The notes beneath the pieces are model-generated. The model was not told the DNA's origin and made no database searches. It worked only from the letters and a program-made list of their open reading frames with translations. Both the position numbers and the translations under genes were made by a program. From Agapanthus africanus (taxonomy: Eukaryota; Streptophyta; Magnoliopsida; Asparagales; Amaryllidaceae), in the NCBI GenBank assembly GCA_030015575.1, contig JASDDO010000026.1, forward strand, positions 451,585,096 through 451,649,095: a DNA stretch of 64,000 nt. Reading direction: 5' to 3'. Below are positions 10,500-23,336 of this stretch, piece after piece. Each line of letters begins with the position of its first letter. Position 1 is the first letter of the stretch.

Positions 10500-13400
10500 A
10501 GGAAATCTCAGGTACCCAAGAAAGTTTTCTTGGCTAGTGCTGTGAGTGATGCCCTTACCCAATCTTTACTACAAAAACGGAAGGACCCTGGCTGTCCTAC
10601 GATTTCAATTACCATTGGGGATAAGAACATCAACCGCGCACTATTAGATCTTGGTGCCAGTGTTAACTTGCTTCCGTATTCAGTATACGAGCAATTAGGC
10701 GTCAGAGAGCTGAAACCCACGCACTGCACTCTCCAAATGGCCGACCGATCGATCACCCATCCTAGGGGTGAGCTAGAGGATGTGTTGATAAGAGTCGGGG
10801 ACTTCATATTCCCCGTTGACTTCATTGTATTAGATACACAGCCTGTAGCTAACCCCCGGAATCAAATTCCAGTGATACTCGGTCACCCATTTCTCGCAAC
10901 CTCAAATGCTGTGATCAATTGTCGCAATGGTTCGATGAACCTCTCTTTTGCAAATATGACGATTGAACTCAACATTTTTAGGTTGGGGAATCAGCCCGCC
11001 GAACCTAATGCTCATATACTGGACGTTTGCTCGATCCAGGAGATCACCCCGGAAGAGTGTGAATTCGAGGAGTTTCTGTTTGAACGCGATAACCTTGACG
11101 CCACTAGTGCGTTTCTCTTCGAACCTGCTGCTGCTTCCGCGCCCGACTACGACTACGAGTGTTTTACGTTCTCACACGATCTTAGCCGCTCACAACCCGA
11201 GTTTGAATCTTTTGACTTTCCGGATGAGTTACCTGAACCATCCAACTCGGTAGCTTACGCTCGTTTTGAACCTTTGATGGAATCCTTTGAGTTCGAGACC
11301 TTTTCTCCAATCCAGCCTTCAATCATTTCACCTCCAATTCTCGAACTCAAGCCTTTGCCGTCTCACCTTAAGTACGCTTACTTAGTTGAGAACGAGACCC
11401 TCCCGGTTATCATTTCGGCTTCTCTTGCTCCCGAGCAAGAGAAAGCCCTTCTTTCGGTCTTACACGGCAATAGGCAAGCTTTTGGCTGGTCCATGGCGGG
11501 CATCAAGGGGATTAGTCCCCTGATCGTTGAGCATCATATTCATCTGATGGATGATGCCAAACCAGCCCGGGATCCACAAAGACGTCTCAATCCAGTCATG
11601 AAGGAGGCTGTGAAGAAGGAGATCGTCAAATGTCTGGATAGTGGTATCATTTACCCTATCTCCGATAGCCAGTGGATTAGCCCCATTCATGTTGTCCCCA
11701 AGAAGTCGGGCATCACGGTCATAACCAACGAGGCGAACGAGTTAATCCCTACTCGCACCCAAACTGGGTGGCGAGTATGTATTGATTACCGAAAACTCAA
11801 CGCCGCAACGCGGAAAGACCACTTTCCGCTACCTTTTATTGACCAGATGCTCGAACGATTGGCCGGACATGAGTACTATTGCTTTCTTGATGGCTACTCT
11901 GGCTATAATCAAATTCCCATCGCCGAAAAATACCAGGACAAGACTACTTTCACTTGTCCTTTCGGCACGTTTGCATATCGTCGCATGCCCTTTGGGTTAT
12001 GCAATGCGCCCGCTACCTTCCAGCGGTGTATGATGGGAATATTCTCAGACATGGTGGAGAAATTCTTGGAGATCTTCATGGACGACTTCTCCATCTTTGG
12101 CGATTCCTTTGACGAGTGTCTGCTGCATCTCGACGCTGTCCTTACCAGATGTAAGGAAAAGAATCTCACTTTGAACTGGGAGAAATGCCACTTCATGGTG
12201 CGCGAAGGTATTGTCTTAGGACATATCATCTCGCAGAAAGGCATTGAGGTAGACAAAGCAAAGATTGAGGTCATTTCCAATCTTGCTCCTCCCCGATGCG
12301 TCCGAGATATCCGAGCCTTCCTTGGCCACGCCGGTTTCTATAGACGGTTTATCAAGGACTTTAGCAAGATTGCTAGGCCCTTGACTCTTCTACTGGCCAA
12401 GGACACGCCATTGACTTCAGCCCGAGCTGTCTGGCTGCTTTTGAATCATTGAAACACTCACTCACTTCTGCTCCCATTCTCTCTTCCCCTGACTGGACGC
12501 ACCCATTCGAGATTATGTGCGATGCATCCGACTCTGCCATCGGTGCTGTCCTTGGACAACACATCAACAAGATGCCGCACGTAATCTATTACGCTAGCCG
12601 AACCCTGAACGACGCCCAACTCAATTATACAACAACTGAGAAGGAATTCTTGGCTGTTGTATTTGCTTTAGAGAAGTTCAGGCCCTACCTCATCGGCTCT
12701 CCAGTCATTGTTTACACTGATCATTCTGCTCTGCGCCATCTTTTTGCGAAGAAAGATGCCAAATCTCGGCTTATACGTTGGATCCTCTTGCTTCAAGAGT
12801 TTGACCGTGTCATTAAGGACAAACGAGGATGTGAAAACGTCGTTGCCGACCATCTCTCACGACTTCCTTCTTCGCCGTCGCTTCAAATCACGATCAATGA
12901 CGTTTTCCCGGATGAACAACTCTTGACAATATCTCGCGAACCTTGGTTCGCAGATATTGTGAACTATTTGGCCACAGGGTTACTACCAACCGAATGGTCA
13001 AGTCAAAACAGACTTCGTTTTTTATCCCAAGTAAAACATTTTTACTGGGACGAACCCTATCTGTTCAAGTACTGTCCTGACCAGATTATTCGTAGGTGTG
13101 TCCCTGATGAGGAATTCAAGAGTGTGCTGTCATTTTGCCACGATCAAGCGTGTGGCGGGCATTTTGGCCCCAGAAAGACAGCTGAGAAGATCTTGCAATG
13201 TGGTTTCTAGTGGCCACAACTCTTCAAAGACGCTCATGACTATTGCAAGACTTGCTCCCGGTGCCAACATATGGGCCGGATATCCCGGAGAAACGAAATG
13301 CCGCTCCAACCAATCTTGGTTGTGGAGATTTTCGACGTGTGGGGGATAGATTTCATGGGGCCGTTTCCCAGCTCTTTCGGGAACTTGTACATCCTTCTAG

Positions 13401-14233
13401 CTGTTGATTACGTCTCTAAGTGGGTCGAGGCTGTGCCCAGCCGGACTAACGACAACAAGGTTGTCGTTAGGTTCCTTAAAGAAAACATTTTCTCCCGTTT
13501 TGGGCACCTCCGAGCGATCATTAGCGACAATGGAAGTCATTTCTGCAATAAGACTTTCGAGGCCTTAATGCGGAAGTATTCCATTAATCATAAGCTATCC
13601 ACGCCCTATCATCCCCAAACCTGTGGTCAAGCCGAAGTCTCAAATCGGCAGATCAAGCAGATACTGGAGAAGACGGTTTCCAAGAACCGTAAGGATTGGT
13701 CGCTGAAACTAACTGATGCCCTTTGGGCTTTTCGCACTGCTTATAAGACCGACCTTGGCATGTCTCCCTATCGGCTTGTATACGGAAAAGCTTGCCACCT
13801 CCCTGTCGAAATAGAGCATCGCGCATTTTGGGCGATAAAAGAGCTGAATCTATCTCTCGAAGATGCGGGCAGCCATCGGAAGCTGCAACTGAACGATCTG
13901 AGCGAGCTTAGGGATGAGGCTTACGATAACGCGGTTGTCGTTAAGAATAGAACGAAGGTGTTTCACGATAAATACCTTTTGCGCAAAACCTTCGTACCTG
14001 GTCAGCAGGTACTGCTTTACGACACCAGACTTCATTTCCATCCAGGAAAGCTCCGATCTCGCTGGAAAGGGCCGTATTTTGTGCGGAATGTGTATCCGCA
14101 GGGCGCTGTGGATTTGGAAAATCCAAAGGACGGTTCATTTTTCAAAGTGAACGGACACCGACTAAAACCGTACCTTAGCGCCGAACCAACAGAGGAGCTC
14201 CTATTCTTACAGAAGCCGGTTTACCCTGCCTGA
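10500..14233 (+). CDS. pol: Athila pol region: protease, reverse transcriptase, RNase H, integrase
   Basis: The domains run in Gypsy order. Protease at about 10,600-10,900 has [12 protein letters not shown], the DLG variant seen in Athila/Tat rather than the common DSG/DTG. Reverse transcriptase at about 11,560-12,300 has [33 protein letters not shown] and the FMDD catalytic box. RNase H at about 12,490-12,860 has [18 protein letters not shown] and [19 protein letters not shown]. Integrase at about 13,090-14,000 has the zinc-binding region, [20 protein letters not shown] and [15 protein letters not shown], followed by a C-terminal domain. Together these copy the RNA into DNA and insert it. 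The region is close to intact, with about two breaks. No env-like frame follows. Confidence 0.9.
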
Positions 14234-15921
14234 TCTTCCTCTGCCCACCTCCAAACTTCGGTTATCCAGCCAAGAACAGTGGACACTGTTCCAAATAAGT
14301 TTGGGGGTATGTATAAAGCCTTTTGTATATATTTGTGAATATTCTTTTCCATTCTTTTTCTTTTTCTTTTCTTTACAAACAAAAACAAATAAAAATTGTG
14401 TATCGCTAACCGACAATTTTTGACCCTTCAAATGATCTCTTCATGCAATGACAGTGAGGACACTGTTCAGTTTAAGTTTGGGGGTACGCTCGGTACGCAT
14501 TTCTTACCTTCGCATTCATATGTATATTTTGCATCTGCATATTAAAATTCATAAAATCCATAAAAATCTGAAAATTTTCTAAAAACATAAAAACTTTTCT
14601 GTCAAGTTAGCTAGTGGGAGGACTCTGATTCAACATTTCGACGGTTTTGGTTTGATAAAATAAGAATAACTAAATCTTATGTTTAGATTTTGAAAACCTG
14701 AAAAATAACTCTCCTTTGAAGTTAACTATAGCTGATATACGTCTTTACATCACACTAAACGTGTCGTGAGTTTTTGGGAATTAGATGATAAGTCTTTTAT
14801 GTCGAAAAACTTTTAAATGGATCAATGATTTTCTGAGGATCAAATAGGTTTGTTCTGAAATAAGTAGTGTCAAGAATAGTTTATGAAGTAAAGCGAATAT
14901 GAAGAAATGTTATTGATGCCGTAATTGGAACTAAGTCTGAAAAATAACCCATCTGAAACTTGATTGGAATGATTACACACCAAACCCACTAAACACGTCT
15001 TTTATCTAAAAAATAATTGAACTGCCGGTTATATCTCCGTTCGTATTAAATCGTCTGATTTTCACGCCAAACTGTCTTTTGTTTTTGGACCTGGGTAACT
15101 TGAGTAATTAAGTCCGCCGGGGTGTTTCTACACCTAATGCCCTAAAACCAACTGGTGTGGGTGCATTGGCCCAAACCTCGCTAAGAAGCCTAGAAAGTCC
15201 AGATTAAAACAAAGTCAAGTAAGTGTTCTCTCCGAGTTAAAATTCCTAACGGTTCTTTGTGTGAGAATAATCTTGATAAAAGACAGGATTTTTTAAAAAA
15301 ATTTAGCGGAGATATGAAGGTTTTATTCTATGATAAAGACTATTGCACGATTCACAGAGGTGTGTATGAAATGAAAACAAGGAAAGGGTGGAGTGAAAAA
15401 TAAGACCTAGTTTCCTGTTAAGGAAGATAGATATTCTGAAGTTGAAACTTTTTACTGGAAAACGAAGCTTGAAAAAAATTGCTTAACTCTTTATAAAACT
15501 TATGTGATCCTTTTAAAATTTTTATCCGGGCTTAATTGTGTGATATGATGACTTTATTCGACCTTTCGGGAACTTAACGACACTATTTGCACTGCACGTG
15601 AAGACATATAAAAGCTGTAGTTAAACAAGAAGCGAGGTGTGAAAAATAAAGGGTCGATAGTCTAGAGCTAGGATAATAGAATTGTTATTTTCTGAAACAA
15701 AACTTTAGGGTTTGAATCTTAGTTATTTTACAAAACTAGCTTGACCGGATTTTGTGGGTAGTATCCGCTGAAAACCCTCAGGAGACAACACTCCTCCTAC
15801 TAGGGACACCTAGAGGTTTAACGGCTTGTTGCACTTGCTCAGTGCAATCGCGTTCCCTGCGAAAGTGAGGTTAGGAAATTTTTTGTGAATAAATTGGTTT
15901 TGCTCGGGACGAGCAATAGAT
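14234..15921 (+). other. Non-coding 3' region of the Athila element
   Basis: 1.7 kb with no open frame worth naming. Athila relatives often carry an env-like gene here; none is recognised. It holds two internal copies of the polypurine-tract motif AAGTTTGGGGG (14,297-14,307 and 14,474-14,484), each preceded by GGACACTGTTC, so the pair is an ancient direct repeat. Confidence 0.75.
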
Positions 15922-15936
15922 AAGTTTGGGGATATT
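15922..15936 (+). other. Polypurine tract of the Athila element
   Basis: AAGTTTGGGGATATT immediately before the 3' LTR start at 15,937. It primes plus-strand synthesis. Two similar motifs lie 1.4-1.6 kb upstream. Confidence 0.85.
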
Positions 15937-17545
15937 TGTTCATATCAGAAAATTGCATTCTAATACCGTTCATTCATTATCTAATTGTTGTATTTATCGG
16001 TATTATTGACCAGTGTCTGCTCAGTATTACAGATTACAGGTATCCATGACAAAATACTGGAAATGCATCCAACAGCGCGGATATATCACTTGAGGGAAGA
16101 CACTGCGACCAGAAACGCTAACCGACCGATACTTCAGGAGTTCCTTTATGCAACAAGTTGTGTACACATTTTTTTCTAAATGGTCCAACACAACAAGTGT
16201 GTACACAAGACTTTTAAGCACGTGTGGATATGATTTTATATGCAATCAAGGATATGATTCTATATGCAATCAAGGATATGATTTTATATGCAATCAAGGA
16301 TATGATTCTATATGCAATCAAGGATATGATTTTATATGCAATCATCAAGGATATGATTTTATATGAAATCAAGGATATGATTTTATATGCATATGATATT
16401 ATATGCATTCAAGACTAAAAAGCATGTGTTCAAATCAAAGGCAATCAAACAAATCAGCATGAGCCATAATGGGGCAGATATGAATATTTCTTTCTGAGCC
16501 TATAAATAGAGACCAGAGGGAAGAGGAAAGAGTAGCTTTTTCTTTAGTTCTATCTTAGAATTCTTGTAATTTTTCTTTTCATTCTTGAGCTCTTGCCCCT
16601 TTGTCTTGACCTTGCAACTTCTCATTTAGAACTTGCAAGCTTAAGGCTTAGGTTCTTGACTTCAAGATCTCTTGTAACAAGTTTGTTCTTCAATAAAAGT
16701 TTGTATTTTTATTACATGTCTTGTTCCACTTTACATGATTTCAATTGTGAAATTCATGCCTTGCTTTGATCTTGCAACCTCTTAAGTGAGCTTGCAACCT
16801 TAAAGCTTGGTATTTGGATCTCACACGTTGCCGGGGATTGAACACTGGGAGATAAAACGCTTGAACTCATCGGTTCTCTTTTCCTCTTTATTTCATTGCA
16901 TGTTTTTATGTATCTTCTCTTTTCTTTCTTGTTAATTTATAAATATGTGTGAGTAATCTTTTCACTTGTTAAGGGTGTAATATGTTAGATCGTATTCGAA
17001 GATTTTCTTTGTCCAAACTTTAAAACCTAAAACTTGCCTATTGAAACTTCATGCAAATCACCCGCAACTCCGCTCACTGGGCATCCTATCCTACCCCGAT
17101 AGTGATGATTCCTAATCATGACCGGATTGCCCGTGGTTTGCCGAAGGCTAAAATCAAGAGATAACAACGGAAGGACAAGGGACAAGGAAAACGGATTTAG
17201 CGAAATACCGCAAATACCGTATTTCAAGTTCCCTAATCCGCGTTGTTACCTATTGCTTTAGTATCAATACCAAGTCGGGGCTATAAGGAATTGGCAAACA
17301 TCACTTTCATACAATCTAACTTATTACTACCCTTAACACGCCCTTTTTATTCATATCTTTGTTACGACAATTAGTTAACCAACAAATCAAAACACGGAAT
17401 TAACTCGTTAAAACAAGCAATAAGAAACTTACCATATCCCTGCGGACGACCCGTATTCATCGCGGCTCGCTACAAGCGACACCGTTTTGATTGCGGTAAT
17501 TTCAGAATTCTTTTTAAACACGACACAGTTAGAGCGTGACAATCA
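15937..17545 (+). repeat. 3' LTR of the Athila element (1,609 bp)
   Basis: Same ends and layout as the 5' LTR, with a single 24-bp repeat array (16,226-16,405), TATAAATA at 16,501-16,508 and AATAAA at 16,692-16,697. About a dozen substitutions separate the two LTRs by eye over some 1.6 kb, under 1%, which indicates a recent insertion. Confidence 0.93.
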
Positions 17546-19174
17546 ATTGGACATAGAACAGTTCATATCTTCACATTGTTAAGGTACGGGGAGTTATCCG
17601 GCTTATGCTTAAAACCAGACTCTGGATAACTCAAGGCACGCTTCAGTAATGGCTGTTTGTGGGTTGACCCAGGCTATGATGAGGGTTGACTTTCTACCAT
17701 CTGGAAGATCAATAGTGATATTGTTCTTGACTCGCCACAGTTTTAATAAAAATGGATTTTTTCAGAAAACAGTAGTGGGAGTATGGTAGATCTGGAAGTG
17801 ATTCCAGAACCGCAAACGATTACTGAAAATTTGATAAGAACCAAAAGATTCAATCTGATTTGACATTCCATTGGCCACTCCGCATATATGGTGGGTAACC
17901 TCAGGCACCCGAGAGGTACTCCGGTAGCCTCAAGGACGATGACGGGGAGGTTCTTGTTTACCCAGACTTGCCAATGCTGTTGTTCCAGACTGTGAGACCC
18001 GGCAGGAGGATGAATATAGCGTCGTTCTAAACTAGCTTTAGAAGTGTACGTCTATATGACTCTGCCAGAGGGTTGTCGTTGTCAATGGGAGTAGCGGAAG
18101 CATAGTGGACAAGTGGCTTATGTCTATTTATAGACTAAAGCAGATATTGCGGAGATAGATCATCTATTTCTGATGTGCCAGTCATAAGTTTGACTTCATC
18201 AGAATAGGGGATGGATCTGTTAAGAAGGTAGTAGGGTGTGATGTCCTGGTATTTGGATGACATACACAGAGTAGGAAGTGAAATTCCTATACTACGATCG
18301 GTTATACTTTTGTTGTCACACAGTAGTTTCTCCACATAGGACTTGGATATTATATCAGACATTCTGGTTACTAGATCTATAGATCTAGATTTGGGTTGTT
18401 TCCCAATCAGGGTACTTAGACAACATTCTAGGAATATTTGGAATGGACGACTCCTGGCACGGTAGTATACCTGCAGGTAATGGAGTCACCCTCTCTGAAG
18501 GTGTCTTACAGACTAAAGGGGAGAGGGATGTGTGTGATTGGCAGATCACTTGCTTAGGCAATTGAGTCAATCATGAAATGTCAAGTACCACACCAGATGT
18601 TATTTTTGCACTAGATGCAATAGGTTGATATTGATCCTATCCTGGAGAAACATTCGGAAGCAGTTTTAGAACATAAGTGAATGTTCTAGGGATATGATAA
18701 CGATAGCCTCATTCGGGAGACAGTTATCATTCCAGGCTTCCAAGGAGACCCGGATGGCAGAGTGGCTGTCAGAGTTATAGTTTTCCCTCTGACGAGGGGC
18801 AGTAGTTTGGACAGGAGGTCCAAGCGGATACTGAGGGAGGCCTGGCGCAGGATACTGATTTAGTTCAGTTGATGATACAGTCTGAGAAGTTTGGATTTGG
18901 AGTTCATTTATGAGCTAGGTCCCATCAGACATCCAGACACATTGTAAGACAGGTATTGCTCATTTCGGGGGATGGCTTTCTCCGCGAACTTGAGATAAAG
19001 AGAGACATTGAAAGAAACATCAGGCGGATCCACTCACTGAGGCTATTCCTCAAACGTAATAGTTTCGCAAACGAGCTTTGTGAGACTGACTAGTAGAGGA
19101 GTTGGGTGTTCGGTATCACACGGGCTGTGAGTATGCGACATCGCAATAATTAGCCTTGAGTGCAAGTGGGAGAT
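17546..19174 (+). pseudogene. Copia element B, internal piece right of the Athila insertion
   Basis: Continues the internal region interrupted at 5,222, starting with the second ATTGG copy. It is homologous to about 925-2,558 of element A and, more distantly, to the pol of element F: linker (about 17,750-17,900), reverse transcriptase (about 18,050-18,420) and RNase H towards the polypurine tract. It has many breaks and no expected product. Confidence 0.8.
19164..19174 (+). other. Polypurine tract of Copia element B
   Basis: AAGTGGGAGAT directly before the TGTTGGA LTR start, identical to the tract in element A. Confidence 0.85.
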
Positions 19175-21285
19175 TGTTGGAGATAGTGCCCTCAAAGTCA
19201 ATTATTGGATCACAGGCATATGATTGCAATGATTGAGGGAGGACCTATACCGGTACGACAGTCTTACTCAAGATGATAGTATGCTATCTTGTTTATCTTT
19301 ATCATCATGTACTATTTTAGGTGACCTTACAGGTCGCTATTACACGCTGATAGAGCCCCTAGGATTCTTGGTTGACTGCCAGCAGTATGAGGGCGATCAT
19401 ATACGTGAGAGCTAGGGTCAATAAGCACATCTTTAAAAGGTCCCTAGTCGTAGGAGTTTCGAGACAGGGCAGCAATACTCCAGAGTAGACTAGTGTATAC
19501 AATCGAGACCCTAACGAAGGGCGGTGGCCGGTCTCACAAGCCACTGGTGTCAGTTGGTTCACCTAAAATGTATATAGGTGCTCATTGGGTTATGAGTACA
19601 CTGGACATGACTCGCCGGGAACATGCTAGTTGGTCTTATACCAGATGTCAGATAGCAGTTCCCTGGTGACATGTGTACAGGTTAGTTCATCGACCTGAGA
19701 TCGTCATTTGTCTCGTGTGAGTTCCCACTGTACTTTGATTACTACCCTACCACGCTCAAAGGAGTCGTGCAAACAGGTTTTAGTTGGGTACAGTCCCGAG
19801 CCACATGGAGGCAGTGAGCGGATTTGCAGGGGTTCGTCTCTCCCGGTATTGGGGGTGAGGTCGCTCTGTGTCTAGGAGAGCCATTACACGAAGTCCTAGG
19901 CCAAGGCAGGAGATTTACTGGTAGGTATTCCGGTAGTATCTTAGGGTGTTCTGGGCTACACTCCGACACGACTTGTACCGCATTTGGGGGTCTGACTTTT
20001 ACCAACCCTCTAGGCCCGCCATGCGATGCTCATAGACGAACGGACCGGACTGTACGGATATTGTCACTGACAGGCTCAGTAGGGTGTCAGGATGAGTTCG
20101 CTCATCGACGTCCCTTTTGGTCAATATCTGGTATCCCGTTACGTATAGGCTAATACCTCTGACGTGATAGTGGTTAAATCAACAACCAAGGTGTTGACGA
20201 GTCTTTAGAGTCTCCCACAGACCGTTTTCTCAAGTTTCGGGCGTAACGCTGTAGAGGCCGTATGGAGATATGGCAGGGTTCGATCAGATACGTGTTGTAT
20301 TGCATGGATCATGATCGGACGGATATTACTAGCGGGCTTTGGTTTAAGCCGGATCCTAGTATTGTACTGTGTAGATTTTGTCTCTTTGCATTTGTATTCA
20401 GTGGGAATACAAATGCGGGCATGTATATGCAGTCGCGGGGTTTTTCCTGTAATTTATTACGGGATCAGTTTTTTGAAGTTTCCAGTTTGCATTCCGTTTC
20501 GGCCAGTTTTCCTTTGTTCCTTCACGGCTGGATTTTTCTGATGGAGGGGCTAATTTGCAAGTTTGCAAATTAGCTATTGTGGAGAGTTTATTTGGATATG
20601 GAAAGATTATGATAGCACCTTTTCTTTTCATGCATCATTTCTTTAGCATTAAATGAGATTAGAGTTGATCTTGATATGGATGTGACCTTTATTCCTCATT
20701 ATCTTCACATGGTTTATGGTTACCATTTGTTATCCCTACACTCACCTCCCTTGTTGCTTTTCCTCTCTCATATTTGGCCGGCCACACATTGAGGGGAGAG
20801 GGTGATTTTCATTTTTTGGTGTGAGGAAATTATTCATTTCATATGGCTCATTGCAAATTTCCCCACCTCTCTCCATAGTTCATTCTTCACCTCCATCCAT
20901 TAAGGCAACTTCACAACCCCAATTGAGACAATGGATTCTACACTCATCTACAGCATTTCTTGGGCACGTCGGCTCGCCAACTTCGTGCCCGAGTTGCCTC
21001 GGTCCAGAGGTGGGAGCCCGTAAATGAACCCGGCGATGTGGTGCCCGTTCCGACGAGGAGATGAAGACCGGAGGTTCCGCGAGGAGATCGGAGTGGAGGC
21101 CGAAGACCGTAGGACACGGATCGCTCGGTATAGCATTCTACCCCTTCTCGTATTTTCTAGGAGTAGGTTAATTGCCCGATCCGGATTTTATAGTGTGCGG
21201 TGGTTCCGGTTTTCTAGTTTTTGAAAAGTATCGTTTCCGCATTCCGGCGTCGGATTGACGGCCGGGGCGCCGCCGTGCACTTACA
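19175..21285 (+). repeat. 3' LTR of Copia element B (2,111 bp)
   Basis: TGTTGGA...CTTACA, closely related to LTR A (2,559-4,770). It carries the hairpin pair at 20,333-20,352 and 20,388-20,416; the second is a perfect 12-bp stem. No tRNA-Met primer site follows at 21,286. The sequence instead continues inside a Copia leader, so this is best read as the 3' end of B nested in element D, not as a 5' LTR of D. Confidence 0.82.
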
Positions 21286-23330
21286 ATTTTATGCTTGTGC
21301 TGTGATTGTGATTGGATGGTCGTAGTGGATAGCATGTGGTGCAATGTTAGTGGTACAGTCTAAGATTCATTTGTATATTCATTTGCGGGACGTGCGTCCG
21401 ACATGTGGACTGCCGTCTTTGCCGGGTTGTATATTATTTGTTTGGGGCACGACCGGGTTGAGGTCGATGTCACCATTTGTACACATTATTTTCATTTTCT
21501 GTACTAGGATTACCCTACATTGGAGTGCATGAATAGCCGGGTTCTAGAAGGCAACAAGCCCGCATCTCATGGCGTTGAGACGGAGGGGGCATCATTCTAG
21601 AATTGACGGGCTATTCGTCGTACTCGTAGGGGGTATATGATGACCCACGGAGGGGCGCCCAAGTTACCGGATTCTGTAAAGTGCTGGGTGGCCCATTCAC
21701 TTTGTTGAAGGGGGTTGCCTCGCTTCTGGGATTGGAGGGTAACTTGCCACGCTCGTAGGGATCTAGATTTTCATTGCACAGGCTATCCACACGACCGGAA
21801 ACGTCGGGTTTTATTTGCGGCTCAAATGAAACCTAGGACTCCAAGTTTATCCTCTTTTCTATATTGTTGGTTGAGATTCTTTGATGTTACTTATTATCAT
21901 GTCTGAGACGAATCTTATATATACTTATATATATACTAGTAGATGTTGTATATGTTTTGCACCCGCGCTAGTCCAGCCCCCGCTCTGTCGTTAGTTAAGT
22001 AACATAATGGGTGATGATGGGCCCCGTGGCGAATGCGGATGACATATACGTACATCGTATTTTCGTTCTTTTCTGGTGTGATAGGATTAAAGTAATGAGA
22101 CCGCATTAATTTCGATTAATGCAAGAAAATAAACCTAAAAGATGTTGGAACAAATTTCGAAAAACTATAGCTATATTCTTTTTCTTTGCATAGTGGTATT
22201 CGATCATGAATATCCAACACCTAATTTCAGGAGGCAGGAGCCGAGATCCCTTCGTAGGGAGTGACCTCTTGAGAAAAAGTCTATACTATAGATTACTCGG
22301 TTTTTTTTAAAACAAGTTTTCAAAAGCGGAGCCTAAACCACTCCTTTTCAAAACTGCTCAGGTTCCTACAACGATATCAAGTTCATTACGTTGACGGGTT
22401 TTTCGCCAAAAACCCAGCCGTAGCCCTCCGTCATTTCTTACAAATATCACCTAGTATTCATGCTATGTATGTTGGCCTACGTCAAGACACAGTGAATGGT
22501 AGCTAGGTAATATTTGTTTGTTGCATGCATATGCGATTATTTAGGACAGTCATACAGTTATTTTGGCCTACGTCAAGGACTTGTACGGGTGAGTCTAAGT
22601 TAATCCTGGATAATGACAGGATGAACTTGACTAACGACTTATGATATGTTGGCTTACGTCAAGGTCATAAGTGTTAGGGGCAAAATCCACATCGGGAGTT
22701 TCAAACATACAGGAAACTTGCAGATTTAGCATAGCTTCTGGAGTATGGTGACTAGAGTGGATTCCATCTAGTGCATCACACAATGATGTTTGGATCCCGA
22801 TCCCACTGATGAGTAGGATTACTCTCGGGAGTATCACACTTAACAATCAATGCTATAAACCAAGTAGGTGTCTAGAAAGGTTTTAGAGGGGCTACGCCTC
22901 CACGAAAAAGAGGTTATGTAATTAAGGAACTCCGCGAAAGCGTTGGAAAACCTCCCTCGAAATACCAACACTAGCCTGGCTGAAAGGTTAAGCAAGTATT
23001 GTGACGTGCGATTAAATCCTGACTAGTTCTTCTTTTAAGGTTTGAAGAAGAATTTGAGGAAACAGTGGGAACCATCCTGATAAAATAAATTAATAACCAA
23101 TCTAATCTTGCAAGAGCGCACGCTGAGTGTTTCTTTTCTCTCTCCAGCTAGCAACCTTTTCACGCCCTAATCTTTATAATAAAATTTATCGCTTGACCGA
23201 TCCGAATTCTTTTTCAGGGCTGGGGAACGTCGGTTCGGCTCTAAACTATGACAGCAGTCATGAGTATGGGCTAGGGAAAGAGGAAAGCATGAATTCCTTA
23301 ATGAACTCATAGAAGAAGAAGCATACTATT
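21286..23330 (+). other. Leader region of Copia element D
   Basis: Non-coding leader, homologous in part to the leader of element F (58,394-60,427). It holds a very well conserved block at 21,965-22,047, a hairpin at 22,396-22,415, and three copies of a TTGGCCTACGTCAAG-like motif (22,472-22,486, 22,563-22,578, 22,649-22,664). The primer-site end of the leader is not adjacent because element B lies between. No gag domain is recognised between the leader and the protease. Confidence 0.7.
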
Positions 23331-23336
23331 GCGTCT

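Larger units (their letters stand above)
5223..17545 (+). mobile_element. Athila-lineage Ty3/Gypsy element, complete structure, young
   Basis: A full LTR-to-LTR element of 12.3 kb: 5' LTR 5,223-7,063, primer site 7,066-7,083, leader to 8,336, gag-pol region 8,337-14,233, non-coding 3' region, polypurine tract 15,922-15,936, 3' LTR 15,937-17,545. The lineage call rests on the tRNA-Asp-type primer site, the DLG-type protease motif, the FMDD reverse transcriptase box and the fused gag-pol layout, all usual in Athila. No env-like frame is recognised between pol and the 3' LTR. The coding part looks nearly whole, with about two breaks. The LTRs differ at roughly a dozen positions by eye apart from one repeat expansion, so the insertion is recent. 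It sits in Copia element B. Confidence 0.93.

Noticed and set aside
14234-15921. env-like gene of an Athila element
   Set aside because: No frame of useful length, signal peptide or membrane segment was found.
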